A stretch of 62,211 nt of DNA from Dictyobacter arantiisoli (GTDB lineage Bacteria > Chloroflexota > Ktedonobacteria > Ktedonobacterales > Ktedonobacteraceae). The stretch lies in NCBI RefSeq assembly GCF_008326305.1, contig NZ_BIXY01000036.1, positions 1 through 62,211 of the forward strand, given 5' to 3'. Position numbers and translations under genes: made by a program. The notes beneath the pieces were generated by a model. That model saw nothing but the letters and a program-made list of their open reading frames with translations, was not told the origin of the DNA and made no database searches. Positions 1 to 8,949 of this stretch are shown piece after piece; position 1 is the first letter of the stretch; each line of letters begins with the position of its first letter.

Positions 1-117
1 GTGCAGGAAAGGTGCACAGCACCTTTCCTGCACTACACACTAAAAAGGGCGCAGGCGCGCACGCGCCTGCCAGCCAGGGAGCAGCAAGATCCCGCTGGTA
101 TTGGGGGCTGACACTCT
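1..117 (+). repeat. Partial copy of 201-bp MITE-like palindromic repeat, cut by window edge
   Basis: This is the right-hand part of a repeat that is complete at 123-323. It starts inside a hairpin (arm 1-15, loop ACA 16-18, arm from 19), continues with the shared GC-rich module (about 43-102, containing the palindrome GCAGGCGCG/CGCGCCTGC) and ends in the terminal repeat GGGGGCTGACACTCT (103-117). The left end lies outside the window. No gene is supported here; the short frames are repeat-derived. Confidence 0.75.
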
Positions 118-328
118 CTATGAGTGTGTCAGCCCCCCATGCTCGCCGCGATCTCTGTGCATGAGTTTTCGCACCTGCGGTGCTCAAACAGATTTTTATT
201 ATGTGATGTAGAAAAGGTTCGAAGAACCTTTTCTACATCACATAATAAAAAGGGCGCAGGCGCGCACGCGCCTGCCAGCCAGGGAGCAGCAAGATCCCGC
301 TGGTATTGGGAGGCTGACACTCTCTATG
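118..328 (+). mobile_element. Complete 201-bp MITE-like element with 5-bp flanking duplication
   Basis: The element body is 123-323. Its ends are imperfect inverted repeats, AGTGTGTCAGCCCCCC (123-138) and GGGAGGCTGACACTCT (308-323), which pair at 14 of 16 positions. It is flanked on both sides by CTATG (118-122 and 324-328), which looks like a target-site duplication. The interior has a 27-bp perfect hairpin (194-220 with 224-250, loop GAA) and the GC-rich module shared with 43-102. It encodes no protein, so it would need a transposase in trans. The family assignment is inference. Confidence 0.7.
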
Positions 329-464
329 GTGCAATTTTCATATTTATAATGACAGGTCGGATATTTTTATAAATTCATTATGTCCATATGGTTAAAATGG
401 TGTTATCCTTATATAAAGCATGGAAGATGCATTGTTGTGTTTGTTTAGATGGAAAGGGAAGTGT

Positions 465-1382
465 ATGACATACGAGGCGCCAGAGCACGATCCTCAGCAG
501 CTAGAACATATTATGGCGACTGTTTTTACATGTCGTAGTATTGTGAAGTATAATCTTACACTGGGCGATACCCAGAAAACAGAGCTATTGGATGATATTG
601 ATACCGCCCTGGAGGTATTACGCACGCAGCTGATTGCACAACCAACCGTAAAACCTGATGCAACACATGCGCACCCGCAAAGCCGGAATCTGTTTAGTCC
701 TGTGACAGAGGATCAGGCGCAACCCAATCAGTCCGGTCTCACTCCTGAAGAGACATTGCAATCGCTCTATCATATGTATCATAGATATGTTGATACTCAG
801 CAGTCTACCAGTATCAGTACTTTTATTGAGCGTTTTAATGACGTAATGACAACCCTTAATGATATACAACGTTTCGCAGAAATGAACGGTAGCTCTTATG
901 AGCCCTGTTCACCACAGGCGATCATAACCGATCCTTTGCAGAGAATACGCCTCTTTATCTCCGATATCTATTATATCTTCATGGATTTTATGCGTTTGTT
1001 GTCTGAAGTACTCCAAAGCAATGATGTGCAGTTGGATACGGAGAAACTTTCCTCTTTATCAGATAGGGAAAAAAGCCAGAGGGAGCTTGGACATCTACCC
1101 TCGATAGCTCATCCTCATGGAGAGACCTATAGCTTGAGCTTATTGGCTCAGGTGTACACTCATCACCAGCAATTAATCCACATGAAAGGGCATTATGCGC
1201 ATCGTATCAATGAAAGTACTGCATTTTTAGAGTTTCTCAAGGAGCGTTTTGTACCACAAGCCAGCGAACAGCCCGAGCTTGTGAAGCATATCGATGGGGT
1301 AGTGAAGCTACTGCTGGATATGCAGCATCTCCTCGCTGGTTATGAACGGGTAGCAGCCGCTTTGCTTGGACTGGGGAGCTAA
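465..1382 (+). CDS. Hypothetical protein, 305 aa
   Basis: I do not recognise this protein. It appears soluble: no signal peptide, membrane segment or metal motif is visible. It is Gln/Leu/His-rich and looks largely alpha-helical, with long stretches compatible with helical bundles. I chose the ATG at 465 because the purine-rich GGAAAGGGA (451-459) lies at good spacing in front of it; the in-frame ATG at 420 would add 15 residues without a clear ribosome site. The gene is monocistronic and follows the MITE cluster at 1-328. The next gene, 1508-1846, runs in the same direction after about 125 bases, so co-transcription is possible. Function unknown. Confidence 0.7.
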   Translation: MTYEAPEHDPQQLEHIMATVFTCRSIVKYNLTLGDTQKTELLDDIDTALEVLRTQLIAQPTVKPDATHAHPQSRNLFSPVTEDQAQPNQSGLTPEETLQSLYHMYHRYVDTQQSTSISTFIERFNDVMTTLNDIQRFAEMNGSSYEPCSPQAIITDPLQRIRLFISDIYYIFMDFMRLLSEVLQSNDVQLDTEKLSSLSDREKSQRELGHLPSIAHPHGETYSLSLLAQVYTHHQQLIHMKGHYAHRINESTAFLEFLKERFVPQASEQPELVKHIDGVVKLLLDMQHLLAGYERVAAALLGLGS

Positions 1383-1507
1383 TCGGCAAGCAACAAAAAG
1401 ATAGCTAAGTTGTCTGTTCCAGGAGCAATTTGAAGCCAAAGAAAGCGCTCATCCTTGTAAACAGTAGAGATGTCGTTTTGTTGTTTGAGAGATGAGAGGT
1501 TCATCGT

Positions 1508-1846
1508 ATGAATGTTATGGCTATCGGGCATGCTGAATTATATATCTATCCAGAGAAAGTTGCTCCTCAAGATCGCATTGTATCTCCACAGCGCATTGAT
1601 GTAGCCAGCACGCAAGAATTATTAGAGGTTCTGACTTCAATGTCTGCTGAGACCAGTTTTAGCGTCTTGCTGGTGATCAATGAGTGTGTCGTGGGAAATG
1701 GCAAATACTTTATGACCCATGAGACGGTGACGATTCTGCATGAGTTTGGAGCCTGTATAGGTTTCCTGGTCAAGCCACTGGCGCTGCTACGTGAGGCACG
1801 CCTGGAGTACCAGCAACGCTATCGTGAGGAGCAGGCAGCAGAATAG
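1508..1846 (+). CDS. Hypothetical protein, 112 aa
   Basis: A small soluble protein of unknown family. It has a beta/alpha pattern with hydrophobic strands (for example SVLLVINECVVG and IGFLVKPLALL) and a charged C-terminal helix. A GAGAGGT ribosome site (about 1492-1498) precedes the ATG. The last codons overlap the left arm of a 20-bp perfect palindrome (1831-1850 with 1864-1883), so its transcript end is probably defined there. No catalytic motif is visible and I do not assign a function. Confidence 0.65.
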   Translation: MNVMAIGHAELYIYPEKVAPQDRIVSPQRIDVASTQELLEVLTSMSAETSFSVLLVINECVVGNGKYFMTHETVTILHEFGACIGFLVKPLALLREARLEYQQRYREEQAAE

Positions 1847-1883
1847 CCGCCCTCGTACGGAGAGCGGCTATTCTGCTGCCTGC
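1831..1883. terminator. 20-bp perfect hairpin between convergent genes
   Basis: The arms 1831-1850 and 1864-1883 are perfectly complementary with a 13-base loop. The left arm includes the 3' codons of the gene ending at 1846. The gene at 1924 runs towards it on the other strand, so it probably serves as a bidirectional terminator or mRNA end-protecting hairpin. There is no clear U-tract. Confidence 0.6.
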
Positions 1884-1923
1884 CAGGTATAAAGCGTCTG
1901 GATGGTGTATTCAGGTATAAGCT

Positions 1924-3060
1924 TTAGCGTTTGGCGCGTTCGTATTGCTTGGGCCATGCGATATCGCTGCCGAGTTCATGGGCGGCGCGTAGGGGCCAGT
2001 GTGTATCGCGCAGCAATTCACGCGCTAAAAAGATCATATCGGCCTTATCCTGTTCGAGGATGTTATTGGCCTGGGTTGGCTCGGTAATCATGCCGACCGC
2101 ACCTGTGGGAATCTGGGCCTCGTGATGGATGGTGTCTGAAAAGGGTACCTGATAGCCGGGGCCAACGGGAATTTTGGCCTGCTTCACATTGCCACCGGTC
2201 GACACATCGATCAAATCCACTCCGTGCTCTTTAAGTGCCTGGGCTACCTCAACGGATTCCTCTAATGTCAGACCACCCTCCTCTAACCAATCTGTGGCCG
2301 AGATGCGAACGAACAACGGCAGTTCTGCGGGCACAACTTCTCGGATGGCATCCGTGACTTCGAGCAGGAAGCGCATGCGATTTTGTAATGAACCACCATA
2401 TTCATCTGTGCGGTGATTGGAATAGGGTGAGAGAAATTGATGGATCAGATAGCCATGGGCGGCATGGATCTCCAGGACCTGGAAGCCTGCTTTTAAGGCT
2501 CGCTGCGCTCCACACTGGAAGTTTTTGACGACTTCAGCTATTTCAGCAACGCTTAATGCTTCTGGTTGGGGATAGGTATCTGCGAATGCAATGGCACTGG
2601 GAGCTACGGTTTGCCAGCCACCATCTTCAGGCTTGACTTCACCATCGCCTGGCTCATCCCACGGCCTGTGAGTTGACCCTTTTCTTCCTGCATGAGCCAA
2701 TTGCATGCCTGCTACAGCCCCTTGCGCTTTGATGAAGGAAGCGATGCGGGAGAGCATCTCGATATGTTCATCGCGATAGATGCCAAGATCCTGGGGTGAA
2801 ATACGCCCACGTGCTTCGACGGCAGTAGCCTCGGTGATAACAAGTCCAGCTCCACCCACGGCTAACGCGCCCAGATGCACCAGATGCCAATCCTGTGCGA
2901 AGCCATCTTCTGCTGAATACTGGCACATAGGAGCGACTGCGATACGATTTTTGAAGGTCAGGTTGCGCAAAGTATATGGTTCAAATAGCTTGACTATTCC
3001 ACTATGCTTTTGTTTACCCGTTACGGCTGTCTGTGTAGCGCCGGTTGGGAGTGTGCTCAT
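1924..3060 (-). CDS. NADH:flavin oxidoreductase, old yellow enzyme family (YqjM/NamA-like)
   Basis: Predicted FMN-dependent ene-reductase of about 378 aa that would reduce activated C=C bonds of enals, enones or related electrophiles with NAD(P)H. The TIM-barrel family signatures are clear: PMCQYSAEDG with the Cys typical of the YqjM (thermophilic-like) class, the HAGRKGS segment, the substrate-anion pair in EIHAAHGYL, and the downstream SNHRTDEYGGS motif. The start at 3060 is favoured by a GAGGAG site eight bases upstream; longer in-frame starts to 3132 would add residues not expected in the family. It sits just downstream of the aldehyde dehydrogenase (stop 3273, same strand), so both may be co-expressed in aldehyde/enal detoxification. 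The substrate is unknown. Confidence 0.9.
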   Translation of the reverse strand: MSTLPTGATQTAVTGKQKHSGIVKLFEPYTLRNLTFKNRIAVAPMCQYSAEDGFAQDWHLVHLGALAVGGAGLVITEATAVEARGRISPQDLGIYRDEHIEMLSRIASFIKAQGAVAGMQLAHAGRKGSTHRPWDEPGDGEVKPEDGGWQTVAPSAIAFADTYPQPEALSVAEIAEVVKNFQCGAQRALKAGFQVLEIHAAHGYLIHQFLSPYSNHRTDEYGGSLQNRMRFLLEVTDAIREVVPAELPLFVRISATDWLEEGGLTLEESVEVAQALKEHGVDLIDVSTGGNVKQAKIPVGPGYQVPFSDTIHHEAQIPTGAVGMITEPTQANNILEQDKADMIFLARELLRDTHWPLRAAHELGSDIAWPKQYERAKR

Positions 3061-3272
3061 ACAAAAAAACTCCTCAATATGTTTCATCTCTAAGGATAGG
3101 TAGCCGTTCGCGCCGAAAACAGTGGGGCGCATCTATCTGATAATTATTGTTTCCATCTATGACAACACAACCACATGCCTCGATTATTTCATGCTTTGTT
3201 GTCCACTGTTCTGATAGTGTGCGTCCTGTGATGTACTTGTGAGTATTTCCAGTGAGCGATTTTGGCGAACGA

Positions 3273-4997
3273 TTAGCGTCCCATCGCGGTGGCTGCAATG
3301 TCGAGCAATTTCCGCCAGGAGGGTGCGGTTTCAAAGTAGGTGAGCTTCTTAAAGAGCTTGTACGCCACCTTGTTCTGGCTGACAAACCAGGGCGGTGTCA
3401 TGAGACTACGGAAGGGTGCGCGCAAGACACATTTTTGCAATTGCGAGAACATCAGGGTATTATGAACGATCCCGTTGCCGGATTGAATATCTTCGATACT
3501 GTGTCCAGGGAAGGCTCCCCAGGGCGTGACTGAGATGACAAAGCTGGTACCAGCCCAGTAGTTGACGCCGATAGTGCCATAGCGTAAGTCGGCGATGGCC
3601 TGATCAATGGCTGCGGCTACCCCAGGTAGCTTGAGAGTAGCGGGATGGACAATCAAGGTGACGTTCAGGGTGCCCCAGAGTTGTTGATTAGCAAAGGTGA
3701 CGGCTTTTTGAATATATTCTACGATCGTGGACGCCTCCAGTGCGGTCTCAGCGCAGAGGCTACAGAAGGCTTCTGTGGTAAAGCAGATATCATCGCTCTG
3801 GTTGGCCGGAACATCAGGTATGAAGGTCCAGGGCAGCAATGTTTGATCCTGTTGTCCAAAGAGTTCCGCTTCGGGATGGGCGGCGAGGAAGCGCTGTTGG
3901 CGTTCACGCGCACCGGGATAATAGGCGGGACGGGAGGGGAGCTGCGCGAAGATGTGACGCATCTGCTTGAGGAGCTGCGTCCGTTGGGTCCAGTTGCGTT
4001 GTTGAATGATGACACGGGTGGCATTGCAATTGAAGCCTTCGTTGTTCGCCACGGATGAGACAAGGTGTTCGGCCTGATAGGCGATATCTTTCTGGCTCCA
4101 TGGTCCAGGGACAATGATGACGGGACTGACATTGCCCAGTTCGCCGGTAATCGGTTTGGTCAACAAGGATTGTCCGCTTGCTTTACGCTGTTCTCCCTCT
4201 TCACCTGTCCCAAAGACGATGGCCTCAAAGGTTTTGTCCGAGCCAGTAATATGAATCTCATCAATACCGGGATGCTGGCAGAGATAGCTGCCCTCATCGG
4301 CACCGCCGTAGACGATATCCAGAAAGCCTGGCTTAATCAGGGCGCGAAATGCTTCGGTAAGCAAGGGGCCAAGGTAGGCATTGACTGGATTAGCTTTGTA
4401 GAGTACCACCCTGTTCTCTACAAATAATTTGTAGAGGAGATCCAGCGGTCCGATGCTGGCGACATTGCCCGCGCCCAGTACCAGTGCCAGTTTGCCTTCC
4501 TGTTCTTTTGTCTGATAACTGATGGCCTGTGTGTCTGGGAGACGCTCCACTGTGACGCCAGGCTGCATCCAGACCTCTGCCGTTACGCCTGGGAACAGGA
4601 CGCGATCATAGGGGCGAAAAGGAAAGACTTGCGCGGTTACCTGTCCATCCGGCCGTGTTACGACTGGTCCGGGAATGTGGGGATGTCCGTCTTGTTGAAT
4701 ATCGCTCAAGACCTGACGTAACTGGCGCAAGGTTAGGAGTACAGGCCATGCGCCACCCCCCCAATCCTCACTTACCAGTGGATCATGCTCATCCAATCCT
4801 TTCGCCTGTGCGATAGCGGCGACCCAGCGTTGCGCCAACGAGGCAAAGTCCGTGATTAAGGTATCGATGATTGCAAGACGCGTGGCAAGCGGTGTGCGTA
4901 TCCAGGCATCTTTGTGCTCGGTCAATGTTTGGACCGCGCTATCCATACTTGTGTGCGAGGATGGGGCAATCTCTCCCAAATGTGTATCAACCGTCAT
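3273..4997 (-). CDS. Aldehyde dehydrogenase family protein, 574 aa
   Basis: A divergent member of the NAD(P)-dependent aldehyde dehydrogenase superfamily. Family features are visible in order: a Rossmann-like segment with GAGNVASIG (residues about 175-183), ITGSDKTFEAI (about 250-260), the general-base Glu in GELGNVSP (about E286), and the nucleophile region GFNCNATRV (about C324). At about 574 residues it is longer than the usual 480-500 aa enzymes, with extra N-terminal sequence. ATG 4997 is preceded by GAGGAAAAG; the upstream in-frame start (5084) would add an arginine-rich tail without support. The old yellow enzyme gene lies downstream on the same strand. The physiological aldehyde cannot be read from sequence. 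Confidence 0.88.
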   Translation of the reverse strand: MTVDTHLGEIAPSSHTSMDSAVQTLTEHKDAWIRTPLATRLAIIDTLITDFASLAQRWVAAIAQAKGLDEHDPLVSEDWGGGAWPVLLTLRQLRQVLSDIQQDGHPHIPGPVVTRPDGQVTAQVFPFRPYDRVLFPGVTAEVWMQPGVTVERLPDTQAISYQTKEQEGKLALVLGAGNVASIGPLDLLYKLFVENRVVLYKANPVNAYLGPLLTEAFRALIKPGFLDIVYGGADEGSYLCQHPGIDEIHITGSDKTFEAIVFGTGEEGEQRKASGQSLLTKPITGELGNVSPVIIVPGPWSQKDIAYQAEHLVSSVANNEGFNCNATRVIIQQRNWTQRTQLLKQMRHIFAQLPSRPAYYPGARERQQRFLAAHPEAELFGQQDQTLLPWTFIPDVPANQSDDICFTTEAFCSLCAETALEASTIVEYIQKAVTFANQQLWGTLNVTLIVHPATLKLPGVAAAIDQAIADLRYGTIGVNYWAGTSFVISVTPWGAFPGHSIEDIQSGNGIVHNTLMFSQLQKCVLRAPFRSLMTPPWFVSQNKVAYKLFKKLTYFETAPSWRKLLDIAATAMGR

Positions 4998-5221
4998 CTT
5001 CTTTTCCTCATAGAAACGATAATGCATTCGACGCATCTTCATGTCTGATCTTATTCTATGCCAAAGCCTGCCAGATAGCAACATGCCTGTCAGGTTGGTT
5101 GCGGGAGTGAGATGACGATTTTTGATATTCGTGTTATTCTACAGGAAAATAGATGTATTTATGGGTTTATTCTAGCCGTGTACATATTCCCTTTACGTAC
5201 ACTCTTAAATAAGGAGCAGAT

Positions 5222-8200
5222 ATGCCATCACAGGGTTACGTACGTTTCCCACATATCTATCAGGATCGCATTGTCTTTGTGGCAGAGGATGATCTGTGGT
5301 TAGTTTCTAGCGCTGGCGGACGGGCCGAGCGCCTTACTGCGGGTCTCGGTGAAGTGAAGCATCCGCGTTTTTCGCCTGATGGGGAATTATTAGCCTTTGT
5401 CGGACGTGAGGAGGGACCCAGCGAGGTCTATGTGATGCCTGCTCAGGGTGGGATCGCGCAACGCTTGACGTTTCATGGGAGCAATTGCCGTGTCCTGGGA
5501 TGGACACCGGATGGCTCGGAGATCCTCTATTCCAGCAATGCCGAGCAATTCACCGGACGCTTTGAGACAATTTATGCGGTGAAGCCCACCGGCGGCGCTT
5601 CACGACATCTTCCCGTCGGGATGGCAAGCGCCATTTCTTATAGTTCAACCGGTGGTGTTGTGCTGGGTCGTAATACGAATATGCGCGAATTCTCGCACTG
5701 GAAGCGCTATCGCGGCGGTACAGCAGGCCATCTCTGGTGCGATCGTACAGGTGACGGGCAATTTGAGCGGCTGTTACAATTGGGCGGAAATGTCGCTGAT
5801 CCCTGCTGGGTGGGAGAGCGCATCTACTTCCTTTCGGACTATGAGGGTGTGGGAAACGTGTATTCGTGTACCCCCACCGGTGAAGATCTACGCAAGCATA
5901 CACAGAATACCGATTTTTATGCCCGTCATCTCTCAAGCGATGGCAAGCAACTCGTCTATCAATCGGCGGCGGATCTGTATCTGTTTGATCCGCAGACGGA
6001 AGAGTCGCGCCATCTTGAAATCACATTGCCCAGTATTCGCAGTCAGCGCAGCCGCAAGTTTGTTACGGCCTCCAGCTATCTGGATACCTATGCCCTCCAT
6101 CCTCAGGGCCATATGATTGCTCTCACAACGCGTGGTAAGGCTTTTACTCTCGGCAATTGGGAGGGCCCGGTTCTTCAGTATGGTGAGACTGATGGTGTGC
6201 GCTATCGCTTTTTAGAATGGCTGAATGATGGCAAAAAGCTTGTGGCAATCCATGATGCCCCCGGCTACGAAGAGCTAATTGTCTTCACACCCGAAAGTGC
6301 AGAGGCGCCACGTACGTTCCCTGAGATTGAGTTTGGGCGTGCAACCGATTTGACTCTCTCTCCGACCGATGATAATGTGGTCATTGCGAATCATCGCAAC
6401 GAACTGATCCTGGTCAACCTGGAAGATGGCACATCACGGGTACTGGATCATAGCGATCATGGTGGTATTCATGGAGTGGCCTGGTCCCCTGATGGGATAT
6501 GGGTGGCGTATGGATATGCCCTGGCATCCAGTAAAGTCGCTATCAAGCTAGCAAATATTGAGACTGGTGAATTACATCAAATTACCAATCCCATTTTGAC
6601 TGACAGCCGGCCCGCCTTTGATCCCGAAGGCAAATACCTCTACTTTCTGGGAGAGCGCATCTTTAATCCCGTACGTGACAACTTGCATTTTGATCTCAGC
6701 TTCCCCCGTGGTGTCAAACCTTATCTGATCACCCTGCGCAATGATCTACGTTCTCCCTTTATTCCTGAGTCCCGTTCTCCTGAGGAGAAAGAAAAGGAGA
6801 AGGAGAAGGAAAGAGAGAAGGAGAAAGACGAGACTCCTGAGTCGGCTGAGACAAATGGCGCGCATGAGGATGGTCAGAGCGAGTCGAAAGAGAAGAAGGT
6901 CCCGGCTATCACGATTGATTTCGACGGCATCACTGAACGCATCTTACCGTTCCCGGTTGCAGAGGGGCGCTATCGCCGCATTGCAGGTATCAAGGGCAAG
7001 GCGCTCTTCCTCTCATTCCCGGTTGAGGGTGTGCTTCACAGTCCCGCAGCGGGACGTGGCACACTGGAGTTTTATGATTTCGATGCGTATAAGACCGAGA
7101 AGCTTTTTGATGGCGTGGGGAGTTTTGACCTTTCTCGTGATTATAAGACCTTGATCTATAGTCTCCATCATCGTCTGCGAGTCGTGAAGGCAGGAGAGAA
7201 ACCCAAGTCTGAGGGGAATAGTGACCGACCGACACGGGAGAGCGGCTGGATTGATCTGCATCGCGTTAAGGTGTCGGTACAGCCATCAGCCGAGTGGAAG
7301 CAGATGTTCGCGGAAGCCTGGCGTCTCCAGCGTGAACAGTTCTGGAGCGAGGATATGTCTGGTATTGATTGGGAGGCAGTCTATCAACAATACGCTCCCC
7401 TGGTCGAACGTGTCAGTTCACGCTCAGAATTATCTGATCTGCTCTGGGAGTTGCAGGGTGAATTGGGTACCTCACATGCTTATGAGATGGGTGGTGATGT
7501 ACGACATGGCCCCCATTATCGACAGGGCTTCCTGGGTGTCGATTGGAAGTATGATGAGGAGCATGAGCGCTATCGTATTGCTCATATCGTCAAGGGAGAT
7601 CCTTCTGATAGTCAGTCCACCTCGCCATTAACCAGTCCAGGACTGAATCTTGCAGTTGGTGATGCGATCCTGGCGATCAATGGACAGCGTGTTGGCGCTG
7701 GACGAGGACCAGCGGAATTGCTGGTTAATCAGGCCGGTAACGAGGTTCAACTGCTGGTTGAGCAGGCTGAGAGCAAGGAGACGCGAACCGTCGTGGTCAA
7801 GGCTCTGGCCAGTGAAACGCCCGCCCGTTATCGCGAATGGGTGGAAAACAATCGCCGCCATGTCCATGAAGCCTCGCAGAATCGCGTTGGCTACATCCAT
7901 ATCCCCGATATGGGGGGACCAGGCTATGCCGAGTTCCATCGCGGCTATCTATCCGAGTATGACTATCCCGCACTTCTGATAGATGTTCGTTGGAATGGCG
8001 GTGGAAATGTCTCTGGCTTGTTGCTTGAGAAACTGGCGCGCCGACGTATCGGTTACGATTTCCCGCGCTGGGGACAACCGGAAGCCTATCCCAGTGAATC
8101 GCCACGGGGGCCCATGGTTGCCCTGACCAATGAGCATGCTGGCTCAGATGGCGACATCTTTAGTCACAGCTTCAAGCTGATGGGATTAGGTCCCTTGATT

Positions 8201-8488
8201 GGTAAGCGTACCTGGGGCGGAGTAATTGGCATCAGCCCACGCCATCATCTGGTGGATGGAACTGTCACTACGCAGCCCGAGTTCTCTTTCTGGTTTAAGG
8301 ATGTTGGTTGGAACGTTGAAAACTATGGTACCGATCCTGACATCGAAGTAGATATCGCGCCGCAAGACTTCGTCAAAAGTAACGATCCACAATTGGAGCG
8401 TGCCATCGCTGAAGCTTTACGCCTGAGCGAAGAATATCCTGTACTTGAACCCCGACCTGGCGAACGCCCACGCCTGGGTCGCTTCTAG
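5222..8488 (+). CDS. Tricorn protease homologue (S41-type), 1088 aa
   Basis: A large cytosolic serine protease that by family knowledge would act downstream of the proteasome or other proteases, trimming peptides. The order is an N-terminal beta-propeller with repeated SPDG-type blades (residues about 1-310), a second propeller (about 320-680), a helical bundle, a PDZ segment (about 755-850) and the C-terminal catalytic domain. The tetrad is intact: Ser751-His752 in GTSHAYE, nucleophile Ser975 with Asp976 in GSDGD, and Glu1020 in PEFSFWF. This matches the spacing of the Thermoplasma enzyme. Residues about 520-560 form a Lys/Glu low-complexity insert encoded by a GAGAAG-like microsatellite (6781-6832). 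AAGGAG precedes ATG 5222. No signal peptide. Confidence 0.93.
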   Translation: MPSQGYVRFPHIYQDRIVFVAEDDLWLVSSAGGRAERLTAGLGEVKHPRFSPDGELLAFVGREEGPSEVYVMPAQGGIAQRLTFHGSNCRVLGWTPDGSEILYSSNAEQFTGRFETIYAVKPTGGASRHLPVGMASAISYSSTGGVVLGRNTNMREFSHWKRYRGGTAGHLWCDRTGDGQFERLLQLGGNVADPCWVGERIYFLSDYEGVGNVYSCTPTGEDLRKHTQNTDFYARHLSSDGKQLVYQSAADLYLFDPQTEESRHLEITLPSIRSQRSRKFVTASSYLDTYALHPQGHMIALTTRGKAFTLGNWEGPVLQYGETDGVRYRFLEWLNDGKKLVAIHDAPGYEELIVFTPESAEAPRTFPEIEFGRATDLTLSPTDDNVVIANHRNELILVNLEDGTSRVLDHSDHGGIHGVAWSPDGIWVAYGYALASSKVAIKLANIETGELHQITNPILTDSRPAFDPEGKYLYFLGERIFNPVRDNLHFDLSFPRGVKPYLITLRNDLRSPFIPESRSPEEKEKEKEKEREKEKDETPESAETNGAHEDGQSESKEKKVPAITIDFDGITERILPFPVAEGRYRRIAGIKGKALFLSFPVEGVLHSPAAGRGTLEFYDFDAYKTEKLFDGVGSFDLSRDYKTLIYSLHHRLRVVKAGEKPKSEGNSDRPTRESGWIDLHRVKVSVQPSAEWKQMFAEAWRLQREQFWSEDMSGIDWEAVYQQYAPLVERVSSRSELSDLLWELQGELGTSHAYEMGGDVRHGPHYRQGFLGVDWKYDEEHERYRIAHIVKGDPSDSQSTSPLTSPGLNLAVGDAILAINGQRVGAGRGPAELLVNQAGNEVQLLVEQAESKETRTVVVKALASETPARYREWVENNRRHVHEASQNRVGYIHIPDMGGPGYAEFHRGYLSEYDYPALLIDVRWNGGGNVSGLLLEKLARRRIGYDFPRWGQPEAYPSESPRGPMVALTNEHAGSDGDIFSHSFKLMGLGPLIGKRTWGGVIGISPRHHLVDGTVTTQPEFSFWFKDVGWNVENYGTDPDIEVDIAPQDFVKSNDPQLERAIAEALRLSEEYPVLEPRPGERPRLGRF

Positions 8489-8500
8489 GACAGATCTAAC

Positions 8501-8595
8501 CTCGACTTTGTACAATTTTGAAAACGTGAGCTCGAAAATGCGTCGCGCTCGCCCTTTTTCGCAGGCTCAAATGCCTAAAAATGTACAAAGTCGAG
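8501..8595. repeat. 95-bp element with 14-bp perfect inverted ends
   Basis: CTCGACTTTGTACA (8501-8514) pairs perfectly with TGTACAAAGTCGAG (8582-8595). The interior pairs only weakly. It lies just after the tricorn stop codon and directly beside the MITE at 8601. It could be a non-autonomous element or a terminator-like hairpin; only one copy is seen in the window. Confidence 0.55.
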
Positions 8596-8600
8596 TTAAC

Positions 8601-8801
8601 AAAGTGTTTGATTCCCCTCACCAGCGGGATCTTGCTGCTCACCTGCTGGCAGGCGCGCAAGCGCCTGCGCCCTGTTTAGTGTGTGGTGCAGGAAAAGTGC
8701 TATGCACTTTTCCTGCACCACACACTAAAAACTGTTTTGAGCACTGCAGGTGCGAAAACTCATGCACAGAGATCGTGGAGAGCATGGGAATCAAACACTT
8801 T
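8601..8801 (-). mobile_element. 201-bp MITE-like element, second complete copy, opposite orientation
   Basis: The ends AAAGTGTTTGATTCCC (8601-8616) and GGGAATCAAACACTTT (8786-8801) are perfect 16-bp inverted repeats. Length and internal order match the copy at 123-323 on the other strand: GC-rich module, a 26-bp perfect hairpin (8675-8700 with 8704-8729, loop TAT), then a module containing TGCAGGTGCG and a CATGCACAGAGATCG segment. The terminal repeats differ in sequence from the first copy but keep the same architecture. No target duplication is obvious here. The remaining bases to 8949 carry the promoter region of the next gene; nothing else is recognised. Confidence 0.7.
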
Positions 8802-8949
8802 TTCTCTTTTCGATCTGTCCAAAGAGGACCACAGCTTTTTTGTGACAATTTCGCGACATTTTTGTGATACCAGCTTTACATTTACCCCTTATGCTAGAAA
8901 TGATTCAATTTGATACGCGCCATTAGAGTATTCAGAAAGGCCATTTGCG

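Noticed and set aside
124-372. Small ORFs in the repeat region at the window start
   Set aside because: They are read entirely from repeat modules and palindromes, on both strands, with no ribosome site.
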